The notes: generated by a model not told the origin, from the sequence alone. 32,350 bases of DNA from Chloroflexota bacterium (GCA_009692745.1 SHYO01000032.1:1-32350); one strand, 5' to 3'. Positions 1 through 8,510 are shown, counted from the first letter of the stretch. A program made the numbers and translations.

Positions 1-1
1 G

Positions 2-118
2 GTCCAGTCGGTGGAGGAGGCTTTGCAGTATTTTGCCACCCATGCCGCAGAAGTCCTGACGTTGTTCGGCTGCTATTGCCAAGAGCAGCTTGGCCTTCAA
101 CCCGAACACGCTGCCTAG
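2..118 (+). CDS. C-terminal tail of a transposase (partial, probably IS630-type)
   Basis: The reading frame is open from base 2 to a TAG at 116-118 and gives 38 residues, beginning VQSVEEALQYF and ending LGLQPEHAA. The pattern of a short Ser-Val-Glu-Glu-Ala-Leu helix, a Tyr-Phe and then an EVLTLFG stretch resembles the tail of IS630-family transposases. The stop lies two bases before a 26-bp terminal inverted repeat (120-145) that is found again as a MITE end at 20672. A transposase stopping just inside its element end is the normal arrangement. The family is an inference: the catalytic DDE core lies outside the window. The alternative is the tail of an unrelated upstream gene. Confidence 0.5.
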   Translation, partial: VQSVEEALQYFATHAAEVLTLFGCYCQEQLGLQPEHAA

Positions 119-3100
119 CTTTCTCAAAGCAAACCTATACATCTATAGTAGCGGAGCGACATCAACTTCTGCAAACTGAGGGTTACATATATCGTCAACC
201 TTACGTGGAGCTTATACCGCCTTATAAGTCTTCTAAAAAACGATTAAAGGAAGCAACCCAGAAACTCGGGTTATCAGCGGACTTAGCAGACTTCGCTGCC
301 GACGGTCTGTTCCCTGCAAAACGTCAATTATATGAACACCAGTATCAGGCCATAAAGTCTATCCAAGATGGAAGGCACGTTGTGATAACGGCCGGCACCG
401 GGTCGGGGAAGACTGAGGCGTTCCTTCTGCCTATTATCGGCGAACTTCTCAAAGAGGCGGAGACTTGGCCGCGACCCAATGCCCGGCGCGATGGATGGCG
501 TTGGTGGGAGCACGGTAATAAACGCATTCCGATACGTGATCACGAGACGCGCGATGCTGCGATCAGGGCGCTGATTTTATACCCTATGAATGCTCTCGTC
601 GAAGACCAATTGCAGCGGCTTCGTAGGTCCCTTGATGGTGATATGGCCCGAAAATGGCTGGATGAGCAACGGAACGGAAATCGCATCTACTTCGGTCGGT
701 ATACTGGCAAAACACCTGTTTCCGGCCGCGAATCTAATCCACAGAAGTGTGAAGAACTGCAAAAATTCTTCGAGAATGCCAGCGCGACTGCCGAGGCCGT
801 GGTATTCGATCCCGATCTGCGTTATTTCTTCCCGCAGGTGGATGGTTCGGAGATGCTCGCGCGCTGGGATATGCAAAATGACCCTCCCGATATCTTGATT
901 ACCAACTACAGTATGCTCAACATCATGTTGATGCGGGACAACGAAAGGCAGATGTTCGAGCAGACCAGAAAATGGCTTGAGGAAGATCCCAGCCACGTTT
1001 TTACCCTTGTCGTCGATGAGTTGCATACGTACCGAGGAACGCCAGGCACAGAAGTAGCGCTCCTACTTAGGAACCTATTGTTGCGACTTGGTTTACTCGA
1101 TAGACCTAATCAGATTCGATTCATAGCGGCTAGTGCCTCTATTGAAGATGATGATAAAGGGAGGGAGTATATCAGCCAATTCTTCGCTGCCCCACCCAAT
1201 CAATTCGATATTATCCCCGGTAAGCGCGCTTTGCCGGAAGAGCAGGACTCCCAGTCGCTCAGTATATATACTAAGCTATTCACCGATTTCCATAGAAAGG
1301 CGCAGAGAGAAGGATTGGAGCCAGCTACCAGCTATCTGGCCGAAAACCTGAAACTGACGCCGTCTGACATAGGTTATCGACGTACTTTGGCCCAGTGCTT
1401 GGAAGCGGTCAACTGTGTGCCAGCGCTACTGGCTGCATGTCTTGATTCGAAGAGCGGTACACTACATGCGAGGAGTTTCTCGGATTTAAGCATGAGGCTT
1501 CTTGGGATCGAAAACCGAGATGCACTAGCTGGGCTGCTTCTCGCACTTGCCGAGGGGCGGATTTGGGATTCAGAATTAGAAGAGGAAAAGGTTCTGCTGC
1601 CCGTCCGCATTCACTACTTCTTCCGTAATACCCAGGGTGTCTGGGCATGCTCGGACCCCAATTGTCCAAAAGTGCACTCCGACTTTCAGTGTACGGATCG
1701 CAAGGTCGGTAAGTTGTACCTCGAACCACGGATTCGATGTGATTGCGGAGCGCGAGTGCTTGACCTTCTATTCTGTCAGACCTGTGGGGATCTATTCCTC
1801 GGCGGATTCAAGAAGGCGGATCCCGACAATCGAAACACGCACTGGTATCTTTTCCCCGACTTGCCCGATCTTCAGGATTTGCCTGACGTTGCGAAGACTG
1901 CCAAGAATGCGTCGAATTACGTGATATACTGGCCATCAAAGAGTGATCCCAAGGATGATAAGCCGTGGACACGCTCGGAGCAAAAGCAGACCTACAAATT
2001 CAGCTTCCAACATGCAGAATTTAATCCATCTATGGCCGAGATACGTATTAAGAAAACAGGGCATACTGGGCGCGTATATGTGGTCGAGATGAATAAAAGT
2101 CAGGAGTTTCCCGAAGATTTTCCGCCGCTGCCCATAGAGTGCCCCCATTGCGGCGATAACCGTGAGTTTGGCAAAAAGGCAAAGGATGGGTCTTGGAGGT
2201 TGCTCATTGAGCGAACTCGTTCCCCAATAGAGGGTCAACGTACGGGTTTCACCAAAGTCAACCAGGTATTGGCAGATGCATTGCTCCGCCAACTTCCCGA
2301 GGCAAAAGAGCGCAAGCTGGTGCTGTTTTCAGACAGCCGCCAGGACGCGGCCAAGCTTTCCGCCGGCTTGGAGCAAGCCCATTATCAGGACTTGGTCCGG
2401 CAGGTAGCCTCCAGAGTCCCACTGCGATCTGGCGCCGAGATAGAAGCATATATAAAGTTTGAGCGCCGTGAGGAGATGACATCTGAAGAAGAGCGTCTTG
2501 CTGAGGAATTCAGCAATGATTATCCGCAAGATGCTAGAGCTATAAGGTTGTGGATTGAGGGTAGAGCAACAGCGGATCAGGTGAAGCGCGCAAATAAGAC
2601 TAGGCAGCGGATCGGTGGACCGGTGCGCGTATTGCAAGTGAGGGATGCCGTTGAGAAGGAGCTACTCCAGCTAGGTATTAATCCAGGAGGACCAGATCCC
2701 AAGCTACAAGGGTTTAAGGAAGAAAGGAGCTGGAAGAAATGGGTGGCACTTTACAACCTAGACCCGGAAAGGCCAGGGCGGAAACAGCCCGGAGAACTTT
2801 CCCGTGAAGCTATCGAGCACCTTCAGGATATCGATAAAGCTCTTCAAGACAATATCTCCAAGACCCTTGTTACTAGCATGCAGGGGGATTTTGAATACCT
2901 TGGGCTAGGGAGTTGCACCTTCGATCCGGATATTGATATTAAGCCTATGGCAGGCGGCCTTGACCCTGAAATACTCAAGCAAGTTTGCGATGGCACTATT
3001 CGTATGCTAGGTTCACACTACCGCCTTGAGGGTGACTTAGATGCCTCTCCCAGTGCTCCTCGTTATCTGAAACGCTATTGGCAAGAGGTGGCTAAGCTGA

Positions 3101-5538
3101 ACGGTTTCGACGCCAATCGGCTAGCAAGCACGGTACAGCATACCCTAGAACGAGCTGACGCAATAAGCGGATTCCTATTGAAGGTATCGAACCTATTTAT
3201 ACGACCCTCAGGCTCTGTAGTATGGAAATGCGTCAAGTGCCGACGTGTGCATTTGCACCCTGCTGGAGGTATTTGCACAGACGCGGACTGCTTGGTGGCA
3301 TTGCCAATAGAGGGTACTCCACTTGACGTCGGCAATCCGGCGGGAAACTACTATGTATTCTTGGTCAGAGATTCTAAGAAACCTTTCCGCTTGCACTGTG
3401 AAGAGCTAACGGGCCAAACCAACAGAGATGACGCACTTGATCGCCAACGTCTATTCCAGGGTGTCAGCCTCGCTGAGGAAATAAAGCATGTTGACGAGAT
3501 TGATTTGCTAAGTGTAACTACAACTATGGAGGCGGGAGTTGACATAGGCTCACTGCTAGCTGTCATGATGTCGAATATGCCTCCAATGCGATTCAACTAT
3601 CAGCAGCGTGTCGGGCGTGCCGGGCGACGAGGTGCTGGCGTTGCGGCAGCGCTCACCGTCTGCCGTGGTCGCAGCCATGACGACTATTACTTCCAGCATA
3701 TCGAGCGTATGACGAGTGAACCCCCTCCTCAACCATATCTTGATCTGAAACGCGAGGGAATCATTCGGAGAGTATTGAATGCAGAAATTCTAAGGCGGGC
3801 GTTTGCTCATCATTTTGCTAACACAATAAATGAGGGTCAAGACAACGTCCACGGTCAGTTTGGCCAGACCAAGGATTGGCCGGAACACAGGGACAGAATA
3901 GTCTCTTGGCTCACCGAAAATCGCCAACAGGTCAAAGAGGTGGCAGCAGCATTGCTGCGACAGACACCCGATGATATGAGGAGCCGGTGTGAATTCCTAG
4001 TAGACTATGTTATACAGGAGTTGCCGGTTGATATAGACAAAGCAATGGTAGATGAGCGCCTGACTCAGCCGGAGCTTAGTGAACGACTGGCAAATCATGG
4101 AATCCTGCCGATGTTTGGGTTTCCCACTCGTGTTCGCTTTTTGTATCATAGCAAACCTGCCCGCTATCCTTGGCCACCCGAACGGGGCGTCGTGGACCGA
4201 GTACTTGACATCGCGATTAGCCAGTTCGCTCCAGGAGCTGAGACAGTCAAAGACAAGGCCATTCATACATCAATTGGTGTGGCCAACTATCAACTCCAGG
4301 GTCCGAAACTCGTGCCTGACAGTAACCCCTTGGGACCAAAGCAGGTAGTTGGTGTTTGCCACAACTGCCATGCTCTTGACAATTCACAGGAGGACAATGG
4401 CTCCTGCCCGACCTGTGGAAGCCAGGAACAATATCATCGCCTTAACATAAGTGAACCGCGCGGTTTCCGAACAGACTATACATCAGGACGAAGCTTCGAT
4501 GGCCAATTTGAGTGGACACCACGCGCTAGCCGAGCCCGTATGTCGGCAGACTTCAATCCCAGTGAATGGATTGCCGCTCAATCCAGTCGTGTATTCTCAG
4601 GACAACAGCCTGTTTATGCTATCAACGATAAAGATGGAGACTGCTTCGAGTTTCACAAGCTAGCGGATGGCACAGGTTGGATAGATCCTACCGTCTTGCT
4701 AAATCGGGAGCGGTTTCCTCTCGACAAGTCAGTTAGACCAGAGGTGCGAGCATTAGCATCAATAACCAAGACGGATGTGCTTCTCGTGGGCCTCGACCAG
4801 AATAGGATGATGCCCGGCCTTGACTTGAGCCCCTTATCACTAGGTGGACGTGCTGCCTGGTACTCTTTCGGATTTTATATGCGTAGCGCCGCCACAAAGC
4901 TCCTTGATGTGGACCCCAACGAACTCCGAGTTGGTCTACGAACGGTGCGATACCGGGGGAAGGTAGAGGGCGAGGTCTTTATTGCTGATGCACTGGAAAA
5001 CGGAGCTGGATACTCAACACATCTAGGACATGCTGAGATATTTGCCGAACTTCTCAATCACATGCTTGTCAGCTATGGAATTGAGAGGCACGGTCCACAG
5101 CGCACACCCTGTGATAGTGCGTGCTACGACTGTCTCAAGGATTACAGTAACATGGCTTATCATGGTTTACTAGATTGGCGTCTGGCATTAGACATGACAC
5201 GACTTGCGGCAGGATTGGACATAGGATTTTTCCATCATTGGGAGGATGTGGCGGAAAAATTGATACAGGGTTTCTGCCGGGATTTCGGCTGGAGCGCAAA
5301 TCCATTTGGCCCACTCTCTGGCGCCGTCCATCCTGATGGGTCTATAGCATTAATAGCAATTCACCCTCTTTGGGATCGCAGGTTTGACCAACGGGGCGAT
5401 GATATGGCAGCGGCGGTTGTTGCTGCCGAGCAGCGCGGCTTTTTGGAGAATGGACCCAAGAGATGGATGGCGTTCGATGTCTTTGATTTATCACGTAGGC
5501 CATCATGGGTGGCAGCGCAAATATGGGAAAATTCATGA
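76..5538 (+). CDS. Giant DEAD/DEAH-box helicase with C-terminal DUF1998/MZB zinc cluster (DruE/Drm-like), 5' end cut by an insertion sequence
   Basis: This is a superfamily 2 helicase of about 1,800 residues. A region conserved in the family (QPYVELIPPYKSS, about 42-53) precedes motif I GTGSGKTE (107-114), a DELH Walker B (314-317), AASAS (about 350), and a second RecA domain with TTTMEAGVDIG and QRVGRAGRRG (about 1177). Several CxxC pairs suggest inserted zinc ribbons (about 535-570, 690, 1060 and 1430-1450). The C-terminus has the DUF1998 signature C1679-x3-C1683-x2-C1686 followed by DYSN and LLDW. Size and architecture match DruE of Druantia and the Drm helicases of DISARM, all antiphage proteins. 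The TTG at 76 is the only in-frame start before residue 44 but lies inside transposase and insertion-sequence sequence with no ribosome binding site. Native coding begins about base 148, so an unknown number of N-terminal residues is missing. It is coupled by ATGA to the nuclease gene. Frequent ATA, CTA and AGG codons suggest transfer. Confidence 0.88.
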   Translation: MPRAAWPSTRTRCLAFSKQTYTSIVAERHQLLQTEGYIYRQPYVELIPPYKSSKKRLKEATQKLGLSADLADFAADGLFPAKRQLYEHQYQAIKSIQDGRHVVITAGTGSGKTEAFLLPIIGELLKEAETWPRPNARRDGWRWWEHGNKRIPIRDHETRDAAIRALILYPMNALVEDQLQRLRRSLDGDMARKWLDEQRNGNRIYFGRYTGKTPVSGRESNPQKCEELQKFFENASATAEAVVFDPDLRYFFPQVDGSEMLARWDMQNDPPDILITNYSMLNIMLMRDNERQMFEQTRKWLEEDPSHVFTLVVDELHTYRGTPGTEVALLLRNLLLRLGLLDRPNQIRFIAASASIEDDDKGREYISQFFAAPPNQFDIIPGKRALPEEQDSQSLSIYTKLFTDFHRKAQREGLEPATSYLAENLKLTPSDIGYRRTLAQCLEAVNCVPALLAACLDSKSGTLHARSFSDLSMRLLGIENRDALAGLLLALAEGRIWDSELEEEKVLLPVRIHYFFRNTQGVWACSDPNCPKVHSDFQCTDRKVGKLYLEPRIRCDCGARVLDLLFCQTCGDLFLGGFKKADPDNRNTHWYLFPDLPDLQDLPDVAKTAKNASNYVIYWPSKSDPKDDKPWTRSEQKQTYKFSFQHAEFNPSMAEIRIKKTGHTGRVYVVEMNKSQEFPEDFPPLPIECPHCGDNREFGKKAKDGSWRLLIERTRSPIEGQRTGFTKVNQVLADALLRQLPEAKERKLVLFSDSRQDAAKLSAGLEQAHYQDLVRQVASRVPLRSGAEIEAYIKFERREEMTSEEERLAEEFSNDYPQDARAIRLWIEGRATADQVKRANKTRQRIGGPVRVLQVRDAVEKELLQLGINPGGPDPKLQGFKEERSWKKWVALYNLDPERPGRKQPGELSREAIEHLQDIDKALQDNISKTLVTSMQGDFEYLGLGSCTFDPDIDIKPMAGGLDPEILKQVCDGTIRMLGSHYRLEGDLDASPSAPRYLKRYWQEVAKLNGFDANRLASTVQHTLERADAISGFLLKVSNLFIRPSGSVVWKCVKCRRVHLHPAGGICTDADCLVALPIEGTPLDVGNPAGNYYVFLVRDSKKPFRLHCEELTGQTNRDDALDRQRLFQGVSLAEEIKHVDEIDLLSVTTTMEAGVDIGSLLAVMMSNMPPMRFNYQQRVGRAGRRGAGVAAALTVCRGRSHDDYYFQHIERMTSEPPPQPYLDLKREGIIRRVLNAEILRRAFAHHFANTINEGQDNVHGQFGQTKDWPEHRDRIVSWLTENRQQVKEVAAALLRQTPDDMRSRCEFLVDYVIQELPVDIDKAMVDERLTQPELSERLANHGILPMFGFPTRVRFLYHSKPARYPWPPERGVVDRVLDIAISQFAPGAETVKDKAIHTSIGVANYQLQGPKLVPDSNPLGPKQVVGVCHNCHALDNSQEDNGSCPTCGSQEQYHRLNISEPRGFRTDYTSGRSFDGQFEWTPRASRARMSADFNPSEWIAAQSSRVFSGQQPVYAINDKDGDCFEFHKLADGTGWIDPTVLLNRERFPLDKSVRPEVRALASITKTDVLLVGLDQNRMMPGLDLSPLSLGGRAAWYSFGFYMRSAATKLLDVDPNELRVGLRTVRYRGKVEGEVFIADALENGAGYSTHLGHAEIFAELLNHMLVSYGIERHGPQRTPCDSACYDCLKDYSNMAYHGLLDWRLALDMTRLAAGLDIGFFHHWEDVAEKLIQGFCRDFGWSANPFGPLSGAVHPDGSIALIAIHPLWDRRFDQRGDDMAAAVVAAEQRGFLENGPKRWMAFDVFDLSRRPSWVAAQIWENS
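120..145 (+). repeat. Right terminal inverted repeat of an insertion sequence
   Basis: TTTCTCAAAGCAAACCTA followed by TACATCTA. The reverse complement recurs at 20672-20697 with one mismatch, and a diverged copy lies at 20734-20759 with identical spacing. A TA dinucleotide (146-147) follows, as expected for an element of the IS630/Tc1-mariner group that duplicates TA. The repeat therefore marks the junction between the insertion sequence and the helicase gene. Confidence 0.75.
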
Positions 5539-6680
5539 GATCCCCAATATTGCTTAAAAAGCTCCCATTGGAATATGTCTCGCCAAGCCAGATCTCAACA
5601 TTGGAGACCTGCTTCCTGCAGACTGCTTTTGGGACTGCCCCCTGGTACCGCTCTCACACATTCGTGGGACCCAAAGCCCGATTGGGGCGGGTATGTCACA
5701 CGCTGTTAGAAAAAGTGCTTAAAGGCGAGTTAGACCATACTGACCGAGTCGAATGGCGTACCGAATTGGTCAAATCGTGGGATAGCCTCGTTAAGCAAGA
5801 GGAGAAGGCTGTCCAGAGTTCCCAGCTTGAAGGGCATCTTGGTCCTGCACAGAGATGGCCGGGTTACAGCATGCTACGAGCGAGAATCCTGGCTATAGGG
5901 CATGAACTGCTGGGACACCGGCAATCTGGATCGGTCGGGGGCGGCACGTTTCGTTCCGAAGTATGGTTCTCAGCATATGGGGGTAAACTACATGGGCGAG
6001 CCGATGTGGTACGCATCTCGCCATCTGGGGTCGAACTTGAAGACTATAAGACGGGCGAGGTTTACGAGCAGGCAGATAACCTATCCCAAATTGTGAAGCC
6101 GCAGTACCTTCGGCAGTTGCTGCTGTATGCGGCCATGTACCACGATACAGCAGGTGAATGGCCGGTGCGAGCCTATTTGGTCCCTCTGACCGGAGGCAAA
6201 ATCAGCATCACGATTGACCCAGCGGAAGCGGAGGGAGAGGCCCAGAAAGCCCTGATCTCGTTATCCGCCTATAACAAGAGTATTGCAGCCGCGCCTGCAA
6301 TGGAGTTGCTGGCCTCCCCTAGTGCTGCCAGTTGTCGCTTTTGTGCCTACAAAGCCTTCTGCGAGCCATTCTGGTCAGACGCTTCTGCCTCTTGGGAGTG
6401 GCAGTCCAGTATAGCTCTCGAAGGTGTAGTTCTTAGTAGTCGTTTAAGCCAGATTGGGGAATTCCTGCTAGAGGTGCAGGCGCATCGCGGTAGTGTGGTT
6501 AACGGTGTGTACAAGATCAGCGGGATTCGGACTCTCAATCTCGAGGTTGGCGAGTATGTTCGTCTTTTGAATCTATATCCCAATCAATCGGGAGGGGAGC
6601 GGGAACTAAGGATCACCGATTACACGGAGATATGGCGGCAGTCAGCATATCCTCAAAGCGCGGAAGATACACTACGGTAA
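5535..6680 (+). CDS. PD-(D/E)XK nuclease, Cas4/RecB-like, with Fe-S cysteines and an extra C-terminal domain
   Basis: The protein has 381 residues. It starts at an ATG whose last two bases form the helicase TGA stop (ATGA), with GGGAAAA upstream; an in-frame ATG at 5505 would add ten unlikely residues. The N-terminus SPSQISTLETCFLQ resembles the first Cys segment of Cas4/AddB-type nucleases. The core is HGRADVV, then an EDYK active-site strand (ELEDYKTGE), then a QLLLYAAMY motif IV helix. It ends in CRFCAYKAFC, so four Cys are available for a 4Fe-4S cluster. About 110 more residues follow (GVVLSSRLSQIGEFLLEVQ and onward) and look like an OB-type beta domain. DNA cleavage or end processing with the helicase is inferred from the coupling. 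I do not recognise a named defence system with exactly this pair. Confidence 0.85.
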   Translation: MRSPILLKKLPLEYVSPSQISTLETCFLQTAFGTAPWYRSHTFVGPKARLGRVCHTLLEKVLKGELDHTDRVEWRTELVKSWDSLVKQEEKAVQSSQLEGHLGPAQRWPGYSMLRARILAIGHELLGHRQSGSVGGGTFRSEVWFSAYGGKLHGRADVVRISPSGVELEDYKTGEVYEQADNLSQIVKPQYLRQLLLYAAMYHDTAGEWPVRAYLVPLTGGKISITIDPAEAEGEAQKALISLSAYNKSIAAAPAMELLASPSAASCRFCAYKAFCEPFWSDASASWEWQSSIALEGVVLSSRLSQIGEFLLEVQAHRGSVVNGVYKISGIRTLNLEVGEYVRLLNLYPNQSGGERELRITDYTEIWRQSAYPQSAEDTLR

Positions 6681-6982
6681 CCGATTATGCGAATTAGAAA
6701 GGGCGAGTAAGAGAAGAACAAGTTGGCAATGGGGTCTGAGCAGGATTTTCCTTACGGTTGCCAAACCAAGAAAGGATACCCTTCGGATGTTGGACAATTT
6801 GCCAAAATTGTCCGCCTTGAAAATCGTGCGGCCAGGAGACCGCACCTACAAAAGGTATTTCATCCATCATGGTGCCCGCCGCGGGCATGGCGACTACTAT
6901 GGATACTCTAGCGCCAGACCAATAGCCTTATCCTGAAGCTGGACGTGTTGATACACCTTATGGGCAAGTGTGGCGCATCCCC
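6681..6982. other. Gene-free stretch with two hairpin repeats
   Basis: No credible gene lies between the nuclease and the small protein encoded at 6983-7306. The stretch holds a near-perfect palindrome, GGACAATTTgccAAAATTGTCC (6792-6813), and directly after it a REP-like hairpin at 6826-6849. A relative of the first palindrome occurs at 7377-7397. Confidence 0.6.
6826..6849. repeat. REP-like hairpin, GTGCGG...CCGCACCTAC family, copy 1
   Basis: GTGCGG, the 8-base loop CCAGGAGA, then CCGCAC and CTAC. The same 24 bases occur at 26046-26069, and a third member with a different loop is at 26814-26836. Stem and CTAC tail are constant, which marks a dispersed genomic repeat and not a gene-specific terminator. 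Confidence 0.75.
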
Positions 6983-7306
6983 TTACTTCGCCCGCCTGGC
7001 CAAAAACTGAGAGCTATCCCCCGAATGGATTTTTATCCTTCCCTGGATGGTATCCGCGGGCTGCACTCTGAGCCAGCCGCTGCCAGTAGCTTCATCGGAT
7101 TCATCGCTGCCATCCCAGGTAAATTCAAATCTTTCGTCGGTACCGTCTTGGATGATTTCACCATCGATGGAGCCGGTAACCAGGCCGAATTGGAAATCTC
7201 CCATACCCTTGGCATCGATTTCCAGGAAGGCTTGCACTTCCATGTTGAAGTAATCTGCATCCCAGGTTTCCATCTCATAAATATGCCAGGTTCCCGCGAT
7301 GTTCAT
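6983..7306 (-). CDS. Small conserved hypothetical protein (107 aa)
   Basis: The protein begins MNIAGTWHIYEMETWDADYF and is acidic and rich in Trp, Phe and Gly, with no signal peptide or membrane segment. Alternating hydrophobic strands (VQAFLEID, FQFGLVTGSIDGEI, ERFEFTWDGSDE, GSGWLRV) suggest a small all-beta cytoplasmic protein. The same overall pattern occurs in a family of short uncharacterised bacterial proteins, but I cannot give a function. The start is the ATG at 7306 with only a weak AAGG upstream. It stands alone, opposite in strand to the helicase-nuclease pair. Shadow frames on the other strand lack its composition. Confidence 0.7.
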   Translation of the reverse strand: MNIAGTWHIYEMETWDADYFNMEVQAFLEIDAKGMGDFQFGLVTGSIDGEIIQDGTDERFEFTWDGSDESDEATGSGWLRVQPADTIQGRIKIHSGDSSQFLARRAK

Positions 7307-7761
7307 TTTTAGCCTTTATCCTCATCCAGGTCAAACACACAGCGCGGGTGGAAAGTGCCCCCGCGTTTTTAAGGCAGGACAATTTGGAAAAATGTCCTAC
7401 TGGTCCCCTCACCCAATCCTCCTTCGCTTCGCCACGTACGCCGTCCATCCCAGGCAGAGCAATCCCTTCTAACGAGGGCGCCGCAAACCAGGCGGCGGCA
7501 GGGTGTCTTTTATAGAGGGCTGGGCGGTGACAACCGTACCAGCCCCTCTATATATAATCTAATAAAATCTAGAGAAATTTAAGGTTGGCAGAGCCGCCAT
7601 TTCTATCTGTTTTGATGCTGTTTCAGCCGGATTTTTGAGCCGTTTTTACCCCAATGTTAAAAGGATTGCCTGCAACCCCCCGTAAATCTGCCTACAACCC
7701 CCCGTAAATCCCGGCGCCGGCGCACCCCGGCTGGAGCCGGGGGAGGGGATGTGGCTAACCC
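7307..7761. other. Intergenic stretch made largely of duplicated non-coding DNA
   Basis: This stretch holds the hairpin at 7343-7370, the palindrome GGACAATTTggAAAAATGTCC (7377-7397), a short third copy of the cyclotransferase gene end (TTCGCTTCGCCACGTACG, around 7424-7441), and from about 7450 the duplicated segment. Within that segment a 22-bp unit containing CAACCCCCCGTAAATC is present twice in tandem (about 7669-7712), where the other copy has it once. Confidence 0.6.
7343..7370 (+). terminator. Possible rho-independent terminator
   Basis: CGCGGG (7343-7348) pairs with CCCGCG (7360-7365) and five T follow on the + strand. No rightward gene ends close by; the nearest is the nuclease at 6680. 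It could also act in the leader region of the leftward small protein. Confidence 0.4.
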
Positions 7762-8083
7762 TCACCCTGTCAGCTTCTTCCGCTTCGCCACGTACGCGCG
7801 AGCGGCCTCCAGATCCGCGGCGCCGCCGGCTAGGCGGTAGGGCTCCGTCAGCGGGGTGACATGCCGTGGCGGATGGCGTCCGCCAGGTAACGGATGCTGT
7901 CCCAGTTCTACGGGTAGGTCTTGGCGGCAGGTTGCGCTTGGCCCACTCCGCCGACTGCGATCCTCTCTTGCGGAGAGGTATGGTCGTCGCACATGTCCAG
8001 ATAATTGGGCACTAGCACGGCACAGAGCACCTGGTCCATTCCAGCTAGCGGCCGGCTTTCGATTCCGACGGGGTCCCCTTGCG
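7450..8083. repeat. Direct duplication, copy A (degraded)
   Basis: From about 7450 the sequence follows 8581 onward almost base for base for roughly 300 bp (for example AATCCCTTCTAACGAGGGCG). It then runs on into a diverged copy of the cyclotransferase gene. The offset is 1,131 bp at the start and 1,109 bp at the gene stop codon; the 22-bp difference is the tandem unit present twice in this copy. Confidence 0.9.
7762..8083 (-). pseudogene. Degraded duplicate of the gamma-glutamylcyclotransferase-like gene
   Basis: The C-terminal part matches the intact gene at 8871-9524: both end in a YVAKRKKL stretch followed by TG or KG. Further upstream it retains recognisable pieces corresponding to TPLTEPY, to the VLYTVLQ region and to the segment read as GKDDAVVIESLA, but these are broken by stops, small deletions and a missing stretch. 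The 5' half is absent. Homology fades at about 8083, immediately beside the damaged end of the hicA gene. It is certainly non-functional. It appears to be a segmental duplication of the gene with its 3' flank, followed by decay. Confidence 0.85.
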
Positions 8084-8094
8084 CTAAATAGTAG

Positions 8095-8256
8095 CTATAG
8101 CGTGCCGATTTTCAGATCCTTACTACCCCAATCCGGTATAGGCGCAATTTTGCCATTGGCGGGATTGTGCCATTTGCGATGCGAGCCACCGCCTCGGCGT
8201 GGAATTTCCTGGCAGCCGAGTTTGTGGAGTTTCGAGCTTACTTCCCGGTACTTCAA
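8095..8256 (-). CDS. hicA: HicA-family mRNA interferase toxin, C-terminus lost
   Basis: This 53-residue frame starts at a TTG that overlaps the hicB stop as TTGA, so it is translationally coupled. It reads LKYREVSSKLHKLGCQEIPR, then RGGGSHRKWHNP, then ANGKIAPIPDWGSKDLKIGT and L before a TAG. GGGSH with its His is the catalytic motif of HicA, a small dsRBD-fold toxin that cleaves mRNA. Family members usually continue after KDLKxGTL with a final helix beginning R-A. Here that helix is missing. The next bases read GCT ACT ATT (A-T-I) after a one-base shift, which points to a frameshift next to the degraded duplication. The toxin may be weakened or inactive. The hicB-hicA order is common in Chloroflexota and cyanobacteria. 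Confidence 0.82.
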   Translation of the reverse strand: MKYREVSSKLHKLGCQEIPRRGGGSHRKWHNPANGKIAPIPDWGSKDLKIGTL

Positions 8257-8510
8257 GCTGAGGTCACCTGCACCAAAGTTTCTATCCAGAGAGGGGCGTC
8301 TGGGGATAAAGGTTGCAAGACCGGTGGCAGCGGCTGATGCAAATCTTCAAACGCTTCTATAATAGCCGCTAAGGCATCTGACACATTCGGTAATACGTCA
8401 TCTAGTGTATCGGCCTCCGTCACCAACTCAGGCAGCAGGGGGCAGGTGATGGTGTAACCGCCTTCTGGTTGTGGTTCCAAAACGAGCGGAAGTTTGTATA
8501 TATTTTCCAC
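8253..8510 (-). CDS. hicB: HicB-family antitoxin
   Basis: The protein has 85 residues beginning MENIYKLPLVLEPQPEGGYT. It has the HicB partial-RNaseH fold pattern: a strand LVLEPQPEGGYTITCPLLPE, then LVTEADTLDDVLPNVSDALA, then a helix AIIEAFEDLHQPLP. It is the short COG1598 type without an obvious C-terminal DNA-binding domain. The start is the GTG at 8510, with GGAGG seven bases upstream. It overlaps the hicA start by four bases. HicB binds and neutralises HicA and usually represses the operon; neither activity can be read directly here. Because the toxin is damaged, the antitoxin may be a relic. Confidence 0.88.
   Translation of the reverse strand: MENIYKLPLVLEPQPEGGYTITCPLLPELVTEADTLDDVLPNVSDALAAIIEAFEDLHQPLPPVLQPLSPDAPLWIETLVQVTSA

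Noticed and set aside
577-1026. 149-residue leftward frame inside the helicase gene
   Set aside because: Antisense shadow of conserved helicase sequence, with no ribosome binding site or family pattern.
76-5538. Calling the helicase-nuclease pair DISARM or Druantia outright
   Set aside because: The helicase fits either group, but no DISARM methyltransferase or phospholipase-like gene and no other Druantia gene is present, and the nuclease partner differs.
7762-7992. 76-residue leftward frame as a real gene
   Set aside because: It covers only the degraded 3' part of the duplicated cyclotransferase gene and reads in part out of frame.
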